A DNA stretch of 64,000 nt from Favolaschia claudopus (Eukaryota > Basidiomycota > Agaricomycetes > Agaricales > Mycenaceae), in the NCBI GenBank assembly GCA_037176885.1, contig JAWWNJ010000037.1:806001-870000 (forward strand). Reading direction: 5' to 3'. How positions within the stretch are numbered: the stretch's first letter is position 1; the number at the start of each line of letters is the position of its first letter. The translations under genes and the position numbers were made by a program. Positions 21,387-32,082 of this stretch are shown piece after piece. The notes beneath the pieces are model-generated. The model worked only from the letters and a program-made list of their open reading frames with translations. It was not told where the DNA came from and made no database searches.

Positions 21387-22796
21387 ATGTCTTTGCCTAC
21401 ATTTTCGTTCTCTACGACCGCTGAAGAAGTTGCGGACACTTTCGCTAGTAAAATTCGGGGCAAAAATGGTATGGAACTGGTGTATATGTCCGCTTCTACA
21501 GGTCTAACGGAGCTGTCTTGAATTTAGTCTTGATGACTGGAACGTCTTTGAATGGAATAGGCTATGAAACGGCGCGCGTTATCGCGAAGTATGCGAATCT
21601 TGTTATTATTACAGGATACAATCTCGAGAGGTTCGAATTTTGTTTTGTTTTGCATCGCTTCTTTCGAACTTTTCCAAGGTTGAAGCTATCTCAAGAGGCG
21701 TTGAAGAAGGACGTTCCCGGAGCCCAAATCCGCCCGCTTATTCTAGATCTATCTTCTCTGGCAGCGGTTCGCAAGGCCGCAGCTGAAGTCAATGCTTACT
21801 CTGAACCTCTTCATGTAATTCATTCTGGTTCGAATTCTCTTGCCTGCGGAGTCGCTCAAAATCTCGTATGCAGATTCTGATTCACAACGCAGCCCATGGC
21901 GGAGGAGACTTCAAGTTGACTGCTGATGGACTTGAGATTCAGATGGCCACGGCGCAATTCGGTCCATTTCTGCTCACGAAGCTGCTTGCTCCAAAATTAA
22001 TCGCCGTCGGCTCTACGAGCTTCACCCCTCGCGTTGTTTTCGTATCGAGCGAGGCGCACCTGATGGGACCTGGTGTAGATCTAGATAATCTGGCGCACCC
22101 GACGCCGGAAAATTATACCACTATGGGAACATATTGCCAGGCAAAAGCCGCCAACATTCTGTTCGCCAGCGAGCTTGCACGGCGGTCTGGAGGGAAAATC
22201 AAGGCATATAGTCTTCATCCCGGCAGTAAGATTTCTGCCATTGTTCAGAATTTACTTGGTTCCTGTTGACGCGATTATTCCAGCTATCTACGCAAACATG
22301 ATGCAGAAAGAACATAACAGGGCAGATCTAGTCAGCTTCGGTTCGTTGATCGGGTTTCCAGGTGTATCGAATTCTGATCACGCTGAAAGGTGTCCTCAAC
22401 CCTGACGGAACCCCCAACAAAGATAGCAAGTTTCCGTTCAAGACTTTCGGTGAAGGAGCTGCGACGTAAGACTTCATGTTAATTTTCCGTATGATTGCCC
22501 TCATTCAGCTTACCTCTAGGACTTTGGTTGCGGCGTTTGACACGCGTCTTGAAGGTGAGTTTGGTTTCTTTCTCCGAGTCTTCGTGTTGAAGGTTTTTGG
22601 TAGACCAATCTGGTTCCTTCTTATGGGACTGTGTGCTGGCGAACGAAAAGATTGCGCCTCATAGTGCTGATCCAGTAAGTGTTCCGGTTGACGCTTGATA
22701 ATGGCGTCCTTCTTTTGAACATTTATTCCGTAGGAAACGGCCAAGAAATTGTGGGACATCTCGGAGGAGATCGTCAATGAGAAATTTACTTTCTGA
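21387..22796 (+). CDS. short-chain dehydrogenase/reductase, copy 2 (nine exons)
   Basis: Spliced CDS: 21387-21468, 21528-21630, 21679-21814, 21874-22225, 22284-22340, 22390-22465, 22520-22554, 22604-22674, 22734-22796, giving 324 residues. All introns are 48-59 bp with GT..AG ends and the frame is continuous. Classical SDR motifs: TGTSLNGIG (31-39) for NAD(P), HNAA (111-114), VSS (164-166) and YCQAK with catalytic Tyr194 and Lys198. The C-terminal half reads ANMMQKEHNRADLVSFG and ends IVNEKFTF. No signal peptide, so probably cytosolic. Duplicate of 1-1179; paired with the upstream F-box gene in both places, though no functional link between the two is known. Confidence 0.88.
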
Positions 22797-23019
22797 GGCT
22801 CTATATCATGCAGTTTCTTTGCCGAATAAACTCGTCTCTTCAGACATAGGATACATTGCCTGCACTATTACTTAGTCTTTTCAACAATGTGTATTTTCCT
22901 TGACCTATAAAATTCTTGAAAATCAAGGGCCAAGGCTTCCGAAAATCCGTGACAGCTTGACGTGACCTTCCTCACCTTTTCGTTCCCTACCACCATCTTC
23001 ACTTTCTATCGCGAATTCC

Positions 23020-24363
23020 ATGCCACCACACTCCGCCATCTCAAAGCTGCAAGAAGACATCGACTACCTCTCGTCGGCTATAGATGCACAAACAGCAATT
23101 CTTCAAGATTTGATAAACAGGCGTGGCGACGCGCGAAAAAGACTGAATTTTCTTCTGGATCCTATGGCTCGTCTACCGCTCGAAATCCAGTCCCATATCT
23201 TTCTTGAAGTCTGTGTTGACGAGCCGGATAACGCGCCCAACTCACCTCCGATACTTTTTCTGAGCATTTGCCGGCTTTGGCGCGAGATTGCTCTCTCCAC
23301 GCCAAAACTCTGGGCCAAAATTCAGATAGATTCTACACCTCGCGGATCCAGCTACCTTGAGCTTTGCAAACTGTGGCTCGAGCGAGCACGGAGTCTTCCC
23401 TTAAATCTTACGCTGCATGGCTCCCTGAGACTGGAGGAAAGCCTTTGCGATTTGTTGGCAGTCTATAGCCCTCGATTGGAAGACTTGACGCTATGTGTAT
23501 CGTTCAGGGACTCCGAGGATTCCCCGTACATGATCTGGCAAAGGGAAGAAGCCTCGTTGTCTTCACTCAAGACATTATCAATAGCGCCGACGTACGAGGA
23601 TCCCTACTACGGCAATATGCACGAGTGGCTGGACTTATTCCGCGATGCACCAGTGCTTTCCCATTGCACGATGGCGAACACCTTTTTCATGGAACAGGCG
23701 GGCGATGAACTTGATCCAAACCCACTCACCCACACGTCCCTCGAGACTATGCAGCTTGGCGAACCCCATGCCACTGACACCACGGAGTTGTCGCGAGTCA
23801 GCCAGAAAAGCAGCAGCTCTGTGATGATCCTGCGACAGCTCACCTTGCCCGCGCTCAAGGTGCTGACCTTATCCGAATTCGATATCTCCGACGACGAATT
23901 CATCGCCTTCCTCTCGCGTTCCTCTCCACCACTCGAGTCACTCGAGATGACCCTTCCGCATCGGGACCAGTGGCTCCATCCCCTCGTCTCCCACTGTTTT
24001 CGTCTCATCCCCACGCTCACTACCCTCAACCTATTTGTGCTCCCCGGATATGACGGAGAGATCGAGCTATTTCTCCCATTTGTCGAAGTGCTTTCCTCCC
24101 CTGAGGTTTTGCCCAATCTTCGTGCAGTCACTTTCCACACGGCGTGTCCGGTGAAGATCGACTACGACAATCTTTCAAGGATGTTGTCGCTTCGCTTCAG
24201 GTCAGGCGCCACCCCCCTCGAGCGCTTCGAGCTCAGGTTTTCGGAGCAGCAGGGGAGGGATTACGCCGAGGATCTGCCTGGTGATGAAGCGAGGGCTACG
24301 ATGCGGGGACTTGTGGGGGAAGGGCTGAAGATTTATATCGGCCACACGGTGAATCTTCCTTGA
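23020..24363 (+). CDS. F-box/LRR-like protein
   Basis: 447 residues from MPPHSAISKLQEDI, single exon. Coiled coil 8-42, F-box LDPMARLPLEIQSHIF, ICRLWREIALSTPKLW. Body segment EDPYYGNMHEWLDLFRDAPV resembles EDPYCGDMREWLGIMRDAPN of the MWPN pair, while SEFDISDDEFIAFLSRSSPP resembles 15049. It carries a serine-rich insert (RVSQKSSSS) before the LTLPALKVL repeat. The tail is GLKIYIGHTVNLP, where the last Leu is replaced by Pro. It lies 223 bp after the SDR stop, on the same strand. No promoter palindrome found upstream. Confidence 0.9.
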   Translation: MPPHSAISKLQEDIDYLSSAIDAQTAILQDLINRRGDARKRLNFLLDPMARLPLEIQSHIFLEVCVDEPDNAPNSPPILFLSICRLWREIALSTPKLWAKIQIDSTPRGSSYLELCKLWLERARSLPLNLTLHGSLRLEESLCDLLAVYSPRLEDLTLCVSFRDSEDSPYMIWQREEASLSSLKTLSIAPTYEDPYYGNMHEWLDLFRDAPVLSHCTMANTFFMEQAGDELDPNPLTHTSLETMQLGEPHATDTTELSRVSQKSSSSVMILRQLTLPALKVLTLSEFDISDDEFIAFLSRSSPPLESLEMTLPHRDQWLHPLVSHCFRLIPTLTTLNLFVLPGYDGEIELFLPFVEVLSSPEVLPNLRAVTFHTACPVKIDYDNLSRMLSLRFRSGATPLERFELRFSEQQGRDYAEDLPGDEARATMRGLVGEGLKIYIGHTVNLP

Positions 24364-24893
24364 CTGGCACCACGGTAGGATTGCACATCGTTTTGAAAAT
24401 GTATCTCACCCGAGCTTTCAGACGAATTAGCCTTACGAATCCGGCGTTGTCTTTTCACAACGTATCACGCCGACCTCGACGGGAACAAGTACGACCGCCT
24501 GCACAACTGCGAGAGTCAAACAAAGCTAATCGGTGCAATGTGCGATTTGAGGAACTCGTTTTCTCTGTCACATCTGAATTCGAAAATACCGAATATGGGT
24601 CTACGGGCTGGCTGCGTTTCGTTTTGACGGACACGGAATGAGGGGGCGCGCGGGTATGGGATGGTTGTGAGGGATGATAAGGCGTTTTGGACGAGTCAGA
24701 GAACGGTCAAGGGGACTCAGAGCTGGAGAGAGGAAATTCAGATTAATATGTATCGTGAGCCGGGGTTTTTTGCGGCCCTCTAATATATGCAAGTTTGAGT
24801 TAAGTCTCAGGTTTGCGACTCATACCGTCTCCTCTAGTGCGTTGACCCTCGACATCTTGTCGATACGCCGGCAAAAAAACAGGTCCAAGAATC
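24364..24893. other. intergenic
   Basis: No gene recognised. Confidence 0.35.
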
Positions 24894-24900
24894 GGTGTTT

Positions 24901-25110
24901 TCGGCCGAAGCGGCTTTTCCCAAACCATCATGTCGTCGAACTCTGCACAACGCGTACGACGGCATATCAGCAAGCTTTCCTTCCCTACGAGTGCAAAGGA
25001 CGCTTAGAATTGTCGTCAAGGAACTTTCGGTCCCAAATCGTCGTGTCTCGCAAGAAATCGCCAGGGAGCTTCGATGCAATCCTCGTTCTCCAAAACCGCT
25101 GTCTTCATAG
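24901..25110 (+). pseudogene. F-box gene 5' relic
   Basis: TTTTCGGCCGAAGC with the same flank as the promoter at 5501-5519 is followed by an ATG (24930) reading MSSNSAQRVRRHISKLS, which matches the family start (LRRHIDELS). A stop follows 25 codons in, and coiled-coil-like sequence continues in another frame (VQRTLRIVVKELS). No F-box follows. I read this as the promoter and N-terminus of a lost F-box gene. Confidence 0.4.
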
Positions 25111-25706
25111 GCATAATTGACGAGGCTCGTTCTTCGGCACGCCAAGACCTCTTGCTAGAATTGATGCGCAATACAGCCGACGGTGCATCGTGCACAGTCC
25201 TGTCTTTTTCCACACGCGTTTGGATACCAGGAGCAATAATCCTTGCCGCTAACTACTCTGGCTATGTCCACTGACGCCATTACTCTCGAATTCAAACTCC
25301 TCCCATGTCTCCTCTCGTCAGCCGCGCATTGCGTTAGATTGTCAGGTAAGTCAATGGGTCGTGTTTTGCCTCCAGCTGCGTTCTGGCTTACCGATTTCTT
25401 AGCTCCAGATGTGGTAGCTGAGGAAGGAGGGGAAATCGATCCCGAATATGGCCAGGCTACAGCAGATATCGCGCAAAAGAGTGGCGAACAATCACGGACG
25501 ATGAACGGACAGCGGACGCATCACGGGCTGATAGTGCGCGGTAATGTGCGCCTGACTGGCTTGCTGGATTGAATAGCATCGAACGTGACCTCGAAAGCGA
25601 AAGCATTTAATGTGTCCCTGATCCCGAAAGCACCGCCACGAAACTTTCTTTACAACACCTGTCCGCATCTGCCTCCGACAATCTTCGACTTCACATTGGC
25701 TCCCCG
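25111..25706. other. intergenic
   Basis: No gene supported; open frames up to 109 codons without recognisable features. Includes the promoter of the lipase gene. Confidence 0.35.
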
Positions 25707-27161
25707 ATGAAGACCTTCCTCCTCTCCCTCGCGGGAGTTCTTCCTCTCTTATCTATCGTCTCTTCGCAAGGTCTCCCCGATCCAGCCGCCCTTGCCCAAA
25801 TGGGCATTGAGTGGGAGACATCGCAGCACGCGTCGCCCAACTCGACCTTTTACACAGTGCCGCAGAACTTCTCGCGCGACCTCGCACCAGGGATGCTGCT
25901 TGCGGTCGAGCAAGCGACCAATCTATCCTCCTACCTCGTCCCAAGTAGCCTGACACTTTCGCGCATCATGTATACGACCACCAATCTCAACGGGACTATC
26001 CAACCCGCCTCGGCCTACGTCCTCTGGCCATACGCGCCTGCACCGTGGTTCGCTTCTTCCTCCAACTCCTCGTCGTCCCCGTCCTTCCCGCTCGTCGCCT
26101 GGGCCCACGGAACATCGGGTCTCTTCGCCACCTGTGCGCCCTCCAATTACAAGGCCCTGATGTACCACTATTTCATACCTTTCGCACTCGCCAAGCAAGG
26201 CATCGCCGTCGTCGCGCCGGACTACGCCGGCCTCGGCGTCAGCAAGACCCCTGATGGCACACACATCCCGCACGAATACTCTGCGTCCCCTGCGCAAGCC
26301 AACGACCTCGCGAATGCTGTTATCGCCGCGCGTGCTGCCTTCCCGTCGTATCTCCCTTCGACAGGCCCCTTCGCGGTTGTCGGCCATTCGCAGGGCGGTG
26401 GTGTTGCGTGGGCGTATGCGCAGCGTCAGCTCGAAGACCCTCTCCCAGGATATCGAGGCACGGTTGCTTTTGCGCCTGGAGTACAGGTTGTCGAGATGAT
26501 TACGAAGGCTTGGAACGGCGGCGTCGGACCGATACAAACCGACACGCTGTTGGGGGTGCAGAGGCTGATTTCCGCTGGGATCACGGCGGTCTATCCGTCA
26601 TTCAATTTCACGGGAGTCACGGCCGTTGGTTACGATCGGTGGAGTATCTTGGCGAAAGTACAGGGTTGTATGCCGACGTCAGGGCTTGCGTTCGCTGGAC
26701 TGGAGAACCGCGACACTGTTACGCCCGACTTCACGAATGATTCCACGACACTCGAGTTTGCGCAGCGCACGAAGGTTGGGGGAAAGCCGTTTAAGGGGCC
26801 ATTGCTTGTTCTCGCGGCGGAGGACGATGTGAGCTTGCAACGCGAGGTGTTGGAGTCGATTGTGGATGAGACGTGCGAGGTGCTTGAGGCGGGGAATAGT
26901 ACCGAGTCGCTGGAGTACGCATTGTATGAGGGTGTTAATCACTTCCCTCTTATCTCAGCGAGCCAGGCGGAGTGGATGGATTGGTTGAAGGAGCGCTTGA
27001 GTGGGGAGGCTGGCAGCAAGAAGAAGAGGGATTGCGATGCCTCGAAGGCTAGGTGCACGAAACGTAGGGTGAAGGGCTTTCGGACGGATGTTTCGGTCCA
27101 GTTCCCGTTACCCAACTTCCTTGTCACTAAGGCGGAGGCGGTGTGGCAGTATGGACTGTAG
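25707..27161 (+). CDS. secreted lipase-like alpha/beta hydrolase
   Basis: 484 residues in one exon. Residues 1-20 are a signal peptide (MKTFLLSLAGVLPLLSIVSS), so the enzyme is exported. It matches the fungal secretory lipase (LIP) type: oxyanion strand WAHGTSG (132-138), APDYAGLG (180-187), nucleophile elbow GHSQGG with Ser228, an acidic residue in LAAEDD near 371 and a His in EGVNHFPL near 413. N-glycosylation sequons are frequent in the first 100 residues (NST, NFS, NLS, NGT). Likely acts on acylglycerols or other esters outside the cell. The C-terminal end after KERLSGEAGSKKKRD is basic and unusual. It is the only such gene here and is not clustered with pathway genes. Confidence 0.85.
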   Translation: MKTFLLSLAGVLPLLSIVSSQGLPDPAALAQMGIEWETSQHASPNSTFYTVPQNFSRDLAPGMLLAVEQATNLSSYLVPSSLTLSRIMYTTTNLNGTIQPASAYVLWPYAPAPWFASSSNSSSSPSFPLVAWAHGTSGLFATCAPSNYKALMYHYFIPFALAKQGIAVVAPDYAGLGVSKTPDGTHIPHEYSASPAQANDLANAVIAARAAFPSYLPSTGPFAVVGHSQGGGVAWAYAQRQLEDPLPGYRGTVAFAPGVQVVEMITKAWNGGVGPIQTDTLLGVQRLISAGITAVYPSFNFTGVTAVGYDRWSILAKVQGCMPTSGLAFAGLENRDTVTPDFTNDSTTLEFAQRTKVGGKPFKGPLLVLAAEDDVSLQREVLESIVDETCEVLEAGNSTESLEYALYEGVNHFPLISASQAEWMDWLKERLSGEAGSKKKRDCDASKARCTKRRVKGFRTDVSVQFPLPNFLVTKAEAVWQYGL

Positions 27162-27427
27162 AGAGCGGTCGGGTGTTGATCGTTTTGTTCTTCGTCAGTC
27201 AATTATTGATTTATTGCTTTCTTCGCTGAGTTTTTACTTTACTGTTAGCTAGTTACTAGTTCCGCAAATTATCTTTGTTCATGGCCCGGATTTATATGGA
27301 GTTTTGGGTTGTATCAAGCCAAGAATGATACTAGGGTAGGAAAATGTACGTCAAGACTCTCGAGGTCGAAGAAAATCGAAAGGCAATTTTGAGATACGGG
27401 ATCGGAAGAGCATACAAAACTTGACTC

Positions 27428-28750
27428 TCATCCTATAAAGTTCTGCCCCTGGGGTCCGACATGGATCTGCATCCCATTCCTGACAAGATTCCCCAGTGTG
27501 GTAAGCACCTCGCTGCTAGGCACGTCCGCATCATAATTATGCCCAAACTCCGTCGAGAACAGAAGATTGAACACTTTCATAGACGTGCGCCGGGCATTGA
27601 GCACATTAAGGAGCCTCTCATAATCCGGCTGCGACCCACACGCCATGTGTATGGTGAGTCGCTGCAGCGCAGGCAGCCACCCGTCCAGCGTCTCCACAAA
27701 CGCGATAGCGCAATTGGGATCCCCGCGATACGGCGCCACGAGCTCCAGCTGCCTCAGCCTCGCTTGGATGGGCTGGAAGAACTCGACGGCTTCCTGCGGC
27801 GCCCATTCGGGATCGGTTGGCACGACCATGGAGAGGGATTCCAGCGGCGCGGAGGAGCGCGTGAAGAACGCGTTGATCTCTTCGTTGGTGATGTCGAGCT
27901 CGGAGAGGCGGAGTGTGCGGAGGGCGGGGAGGGTGAGGAAGTTGAGGACGAACGCGGAGTTGCCTAGGAGACCCCATAAGCCGTATCCCTGGGCGTCGCC
28001 GAGAGAGAGATCACGGAGGGAGGTATGGGTTAATGGGTGTGCTTGAGGCGTGTCCGGGAGTCCTTCATCCTCCCAGTCGAACATCATATTTTCCATGCGG
28101 CACTGCACCAACGCTGGAGCTTGGCGGAGAATGGTTATCCAGTCGTGGACGGTGGAGAAAAACATCTCCTCGTCGGCACCGAGGGTTAATTTCTGCAGGG
28201 CGGGAAACGGGCCTTTGATGTAGATCCTTCGAGTGAGGCCGTCTTCATTCGGGTTACGATCCATACCGAGCTTCAGACTCAAACTCTCGAACCGGTGCCG
28301 ATAGCTAGTTACCAGATCCTGGACACTGCGTTCCAGCCTCAAGGACCCGTGTAGAACGAGTGAAAGAGGGAAAGGTCCCGCGCGCTCCATCCAATTCTTG
28401 CCGACTTCCGCGTACGCAGGCCTGCGGGGCAAGCAGTTCAGCTCGACGCCGGTCCAGAGTCGCGGCGTAGCAAGCGCGATGACGCGCCATAGCTGACAGA
28501 TGCTGAGGAAGAGCAGCGGAACGTCTTGGGGGTCCGGGATGGGTTCGTTCGGTTTTGTGACGTCTAGGAAGATGCGGGACTGAATTTCGAGAGGGAGACG
28601 CGCCATTGGGTCGAGGAAGGAATTCAGCTTTCTTCTGGCGGCGCTGCGCTGGACTTCCAGATCGCGGAGGAGCCGTATTTGAGCGGCGATAGTGTCAGAC
28701 AGCTCGTCGATGTGGCTTCGCAGCTGGGCGACGACTTGAGCTTGCGACAT
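27428..28750 (-). CDS. F-box/LRR-like protein, subfamily B
   Basis: 440 residues from MSQAQVVAQLRSHI. Coiled coil 8-42 (DTIAAQIRLLRDLEVQRSAA), linker KLNSFLDP typical of the minus-strand subfamily, F-box RLPLEIQSRIF, ICQLWRVIALATPRLW. LRR-like FLTLPALRTLRLSELDI. The tail GMQIHVGPQGQNFIG replaces NLL with a longer FIG end. It follows 28919-30301 on the same strand by 168 bp, as a tandem duplicate. GC content and the count of CG-rich codons look higher than in 28919-30301. The TTGCC palindrome seen before its neighbours is absent. Confidence 0.9.
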   Translation of the reverse strand: MSQAQVVAQLRSHIDELSDTIAAQIRLLRDLEVQRSAARRKLNSFLDPMARLPLEIQSRIFLDVTKPNEPIPDPQDVPLLFLSICQLWRVIALATPRLWTGVELNCLPRRPAYAEVGKNWMERAGPFPLSLVLHGSLRLERSVQDLVTSYRHRFESLSLKLGMDRNPNEDGLTRRIYIKGPFPALQKLTLGADEEMFFSTVHDWITILRQAPALVQCRMENMMFDWEDEGLPDTPQAHPLTHTSLRDLSLGDAQGYGLWGLLGNSAFVLNFLTLPALRTLRLSELDITNEEINAFFTRSSAPLESLSMVVPTDPEWAPQEAVEFFQPIQARLRQLELVAPYRGDPNCAIAFVETLDGWLPALQRLTIHMACGSQPDYERLLNVLNARRTSMKVFNLLFSTEFGHNYDADVPSSEVLTTLGNLVRNGMQIHVGPQGQNFIG

Positions 28751-28918
28751 GGTGGTAGTTGGTAAAGAGGTCTGAAGGTCCTGAGATTACTATCATGAGT
28801 TGCCGAAAATGGTGTTCAATGATCGATCGAAGAACGAAGACAAAAGAGAATTACATTGACAATTATAGATGCGATGAAGCTGTGAAGTACGGCGTGAATT
28901 TCAAATACTGGGCACAAA

Positions 28919-30301
28919 TTACACACTATCGTGGCCGCTAGAAAGCTCTAGAAAATTCCGGTGCAGTTGCACGTCCAAGGGCCCAACATGAATTTCCATC
29001 CCATCCTGAACGAGGTTCCGGAATGCGAGAAGGACATCAGCGCTGAGGACGTCCGCTGCGTAGTCATGGCCAGCCCGGTCGGAAAACCAAAGATTGAAGG
29101 CTTTCAACGGTGTTTTCTGAGAACTGCGTCGCGCGCTGAGCATGCTAAGCAGCCTTTCGTAATCCGGCCGCTTTCCAGAGAACATATACATTGAGAGGCT
29201 CTGTAGGTGCGGGAGACACCCCGCCAGCGAGTCCATAAACTCCAGCGAACGATTAACAGCAACGTTGTGTGCTGTCGCGAGCCGTAGGTGCTGGAGACCG
29301 GAGATTGGCGCAAACATCTGTGGTAACTGGCGAGCTTCCACGTTGGACAAGAAGGGCACGAGTATGGAGAGAGATTCGAGCGGTGGAGCAGATCGAGTGA
29401 AGAATGAGATGAACTCGGTCAACGGCAGGTCGAAATCCGAGATGCTGAGGGTCCGAAGCGCAGGCAATATGAGATATGCGAGGACGACCGCGCTATTACG
29501 GTCGAAACCGTTACTTGGAGGATCTCCTAAACCAAGGTCGAGATGATGAAGGGAAGTATGGACCAGCGGGAGCGCGGAGTTCCCAAGCTCTTCGGCTTCG
29601 TCATAATCAAATGGGATATTTTCAAAGCGACACCATGTGAGCTCTGGGCACTGCTCCAACACATGGAGCCAGTCCTGAACGGAGGAGAACCATATCTCGT
29701 CTCCCGTTGTGATGGTCAAACGTCGTAGGGAAGGAAACGGCCCCTGGACCTCGATTCGTCGGGGGATGCGCGGAGTAGCTCTGGTAAACCCTAGCTTGAG
29801 AGTTAAAGTCTCTAGCTGGTGCTGATACTCAGCAATCAACTCCTGAAGACTGTCGTCTAGCCTTAGAGATCCCCGAGCGCCCAAAGTAAGAGTCAAAGGA
29901 AGGGAGCCAGCGCGTCCCATCCATTTCCGGCATAACTCTTCATGAGTATCCGAACATGGCAAAGAGCGGATCTCGAGTCGGGTCCACAACGCTGGAGTCG
30001 AGAGCGCAATGACGCTCCAGAGGTGGCATACGCTGAGAAAAAGCATTGGGACGTCGGCGGGATGCGGTGCATTGTGAGCTTTAACACGCTCCACGTCGCA
30101 AAAGATGTGAGATTGAAGCTCCAGTGGCAGACGAGCCATGGGATCCAGCAACGAATTGAGTTGTCTCCTAGCCTCGCTCTGTTCTTTCTCAAGGTCGTGT
30201 ATGTGCTGCTCCTGGGATTCGGCTCGAATGGTCGAAGAAAGGTCGTCGATGCGCTTTCGCAAGGTGGCTATGTTAGGTGGCGGCAGCGACGCTGGCGACA
30301 T
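28919..30301 (-). CDS. F-box/LRR-like protein with C-terminal extension
   Basis: 460 residues from MSPASLPPPN. N-terminus slightly longer than paralogs, coiled coil about 13-50 with ESQEQHIHDLEKEQ, F-box LDPMARLPLELQSHIF, VCHLWSVIALSTPALW. LRR-like YLILPALRTLSISDFDL. The signature GMEIHVGPLDVQ is followed by about 17 extra residues (LHRNFLELSSGHDSV), which suggests loss of the usual stop codon. Neighbour of 27428-28750. Upstream TTGCCTAATTTGG lies 24 nt before the ATG. Confidence 0.9.
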   Translation of the reverse strand: MSPASLPPPNIATLRKRIDDLSSTIRAESQEQHIHDLEKEQSEARRQLNSLLDPMARLPLELQSHIFCDVERVKAHNAPHPADVPMLFLSVCHLWSVIALSTPALWTRLEIRSLPCSDTHEELCRKWMGRAGSLPLTLTLGARGSLRLDDSLQELIAEYQHQLETLTLKLGFTRATPRIPRRIEVQGPFPSLRRLTITTGDEIWFSSVQDWLHVLEQCPELTWCRFENIPFDYDEAEELGNSALPLVHTSLHHLDLGLGDPPSNGFDRNSAVVLAYLILPALRTLSISDFDLPLTEFISFFTRSAPPLESLSILVPFLSNVEARQLPQMFAPISGLQHLRLATAHNVAVNRSLEFMDSLAGCLPHLQSLSMYMFSGKRPDYERLLSMLSARRSSQKTPLKAFNLWFSDRAGHDYAADVLSADVLLAFRNLVQDGMEIHVGPLDVQLHRNFLELSSGHDSV

Positions 30302-30772
30302 GGTGGAGTGAAAGAAAGCAAGGTTTGCCTAATTTGGTCATGAATCAGAAAATTCGGATTTTTCTTTCTTTCAAGTCGCTCGTCACTCATACAGAGCATT
30401 GCGTTCGGGATACAGGTTCGTTCAATTGATTTATAACGACAGTATGTGCATGAGCCATATTTAAACACCAATCACGCAATCGGACACCAAGTTATTAGCA
30501 GTCATTAGCAGTGGCACTCGTATCGACTGGTATGGATGGCCACAAAACACGCAGTGTTATTCATTTCGGGTGTAGGAAGGTGTAAGGTCCTGTAGATTGA
30601 GAGCATGCAGCTGAAATTTGCAGGGAGTTCTCCAGGCTCGCGCTAGCGAATGCAGCGGTACCGTGAGGAGAACCCAAATGACTGACCCCTCAGGCTGCGT
30701 CCAGGTACTGTACAGAAGATCAGCGTAAGGGTTAAGGTACCCAGAACAGAACCTGTACCTTGCCCACGCCCT
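30302..30772. other. intergenic with promoter palindrome
   Basis: Holds TTGCCTAATTTGG at 30325-30337, the 5' flank motif of the minus-strand F-box genes. Nothing else recognised up to the end of the pseudogene at 30773. Confidence 0.45.
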
Positions 30773-32044
30773 TCATACTAATAGTTTATCATCGTCCTTT
30801 CCAAAGCGGACTTGCAGCCCTTCGCTAGCTAACCTTCTTAAATCGACAAGGACATCCTCGTCAAGTGCGCGTGAATGAACGAGTCGGAAACATTCAAGTC
30901 TTGTACGGATGCGCGCACAGCAGACCTCCAACATTCTTGCAATGGCTTGACAGTCTGTATGCAAGAGAATCCCAGGAACAAGCGTGAGATGGCGGAGATT
31001 CGGGAGCAAAGGGTGAGGAGATCCCATGCTTAGAATCCTAATGAATTGCTCATAAGATTCTCCAAAGAGGAGGTGCGTGAGGCTCGGAATCACTCGAAAA
31101 CATGCCATTAGAAGGTCATCACCCAGATTTTGATGCATAATATGCAGCGATTCTAACGGCGAAGAGGAGCGAGTGACGAAGGAGATGAAATCGTCGGGAG
31201 TGATGTCGAGGTGTGTTAATGTGAGATGTTTGAGTGCGGGGAGAGTGAGATATCGAAGCATGGTTGCACTGTTTTCGGCCCCACGGCCCTCGCCTTCCTC
31301 CCCCCAGATGCGTCCTAAACGCAATCTCTGGAGGGAGGTATGGGTCAATGGCTGCACATACGAGGGAACATCCGGGTCAGGGCGGTAGAGAATGTTCTGC
31401 ACAGTATATTCCACAAGGGCTGGCGAAGAGCGTAGCAGCTCCAGCCTGTCGTTTGAATCGGCTGTGAGAATGAATTCTTCGGAATGAATCGCCATACTTC
31501 TGAGAAGAGGGAACGACGCATTCAATGCTATTTGCCGGGTAACTGATTTGTCGTAAGATTGTGCCAGGTCCAGCTGTACCAACAAGGAGCTCAATCGCGG
31601 ACCACATCGAGCGAGGAAATGTCGGATAGTGTCATCGAGGCTAACAGAGCTATGTACTGTGAGAGCAAGAGGACTATCTGACGCGCGTGTTAACCACAGA
31701 TCACAAAGGCTTGAAAAGCCCGTTTTGCGTGGCAAGCGCTCCATACGAAGCCGCGCCCACAACGCAGGCGTCGCGAGGGCGATGCGAGTCCAAAGTCGAG
31801 AAACACGGAAAAAGAGCATCGGGACTTCGTAGGGATCCGGCTTGGGCTGAGAGAGTGGCATACAACGCAAAAATATGTTCCAGTGGTAAGCGGGCCATGG
31901 GATCAAGAAAAGCGTTTAGTCTGCTTCTGGCTGCGCTGTGTTCTTGCTGAGGTTTCTTCGTAGCGTTTTCTGAGTTTCCATGGTTTATGCTAGCTCGTCG
32001 ATACGCCCTTGGAGCCCGGCGATAAACGAAGACGGTGGCGGCAT
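30773..32044 (-). pseudogene. F-box/LRR-like pseudogene with at least three lesions
   Basis: Starts at the ATG at 32044 (MPPPSSFIAGLQGRIDELA) and is stopped at once by TAA. The coiled coil resumes (TMETQKTLRRNL), shifts frame before HSAARSRLNAFLDPMARLPLE, then about 11 nt are missing between LPLE and the following IFLRC, so the QSH of the F-box is gone and the frame shifts again. From there the remaining about 370 codons are open to 30773 (VSRLWTRIALATPALW, LRYLTLPALKHLTLTHLDI, GLQVRFGKDD). The long open 3' part shows that the damage is recent. The upstream palindrome TTGCCTAATTAGGC (32069-32082) is still present. Confidence 0.8.
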
Positions 32045-32068
32045 GGAGGAGCGGACGAGAAATTGTAC

Positions 32069-32082
32069 TTGCCTAATTAGGC
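32069..32082. promoter_or_regulatory. TTGCCTAATTAGGC palindrome
   Basis: 25 nt upstream of the pseudogene ATG; near-perfect inverted repeat, same spacing as before intact paralogs. Confidence 0.5.

Noticed and set aside
25923..26537. 204-codon antisense frame in the lipase gene
   Set aside because: Arg/Gly-rich shadow caused by GC-rich codons of the real gene.
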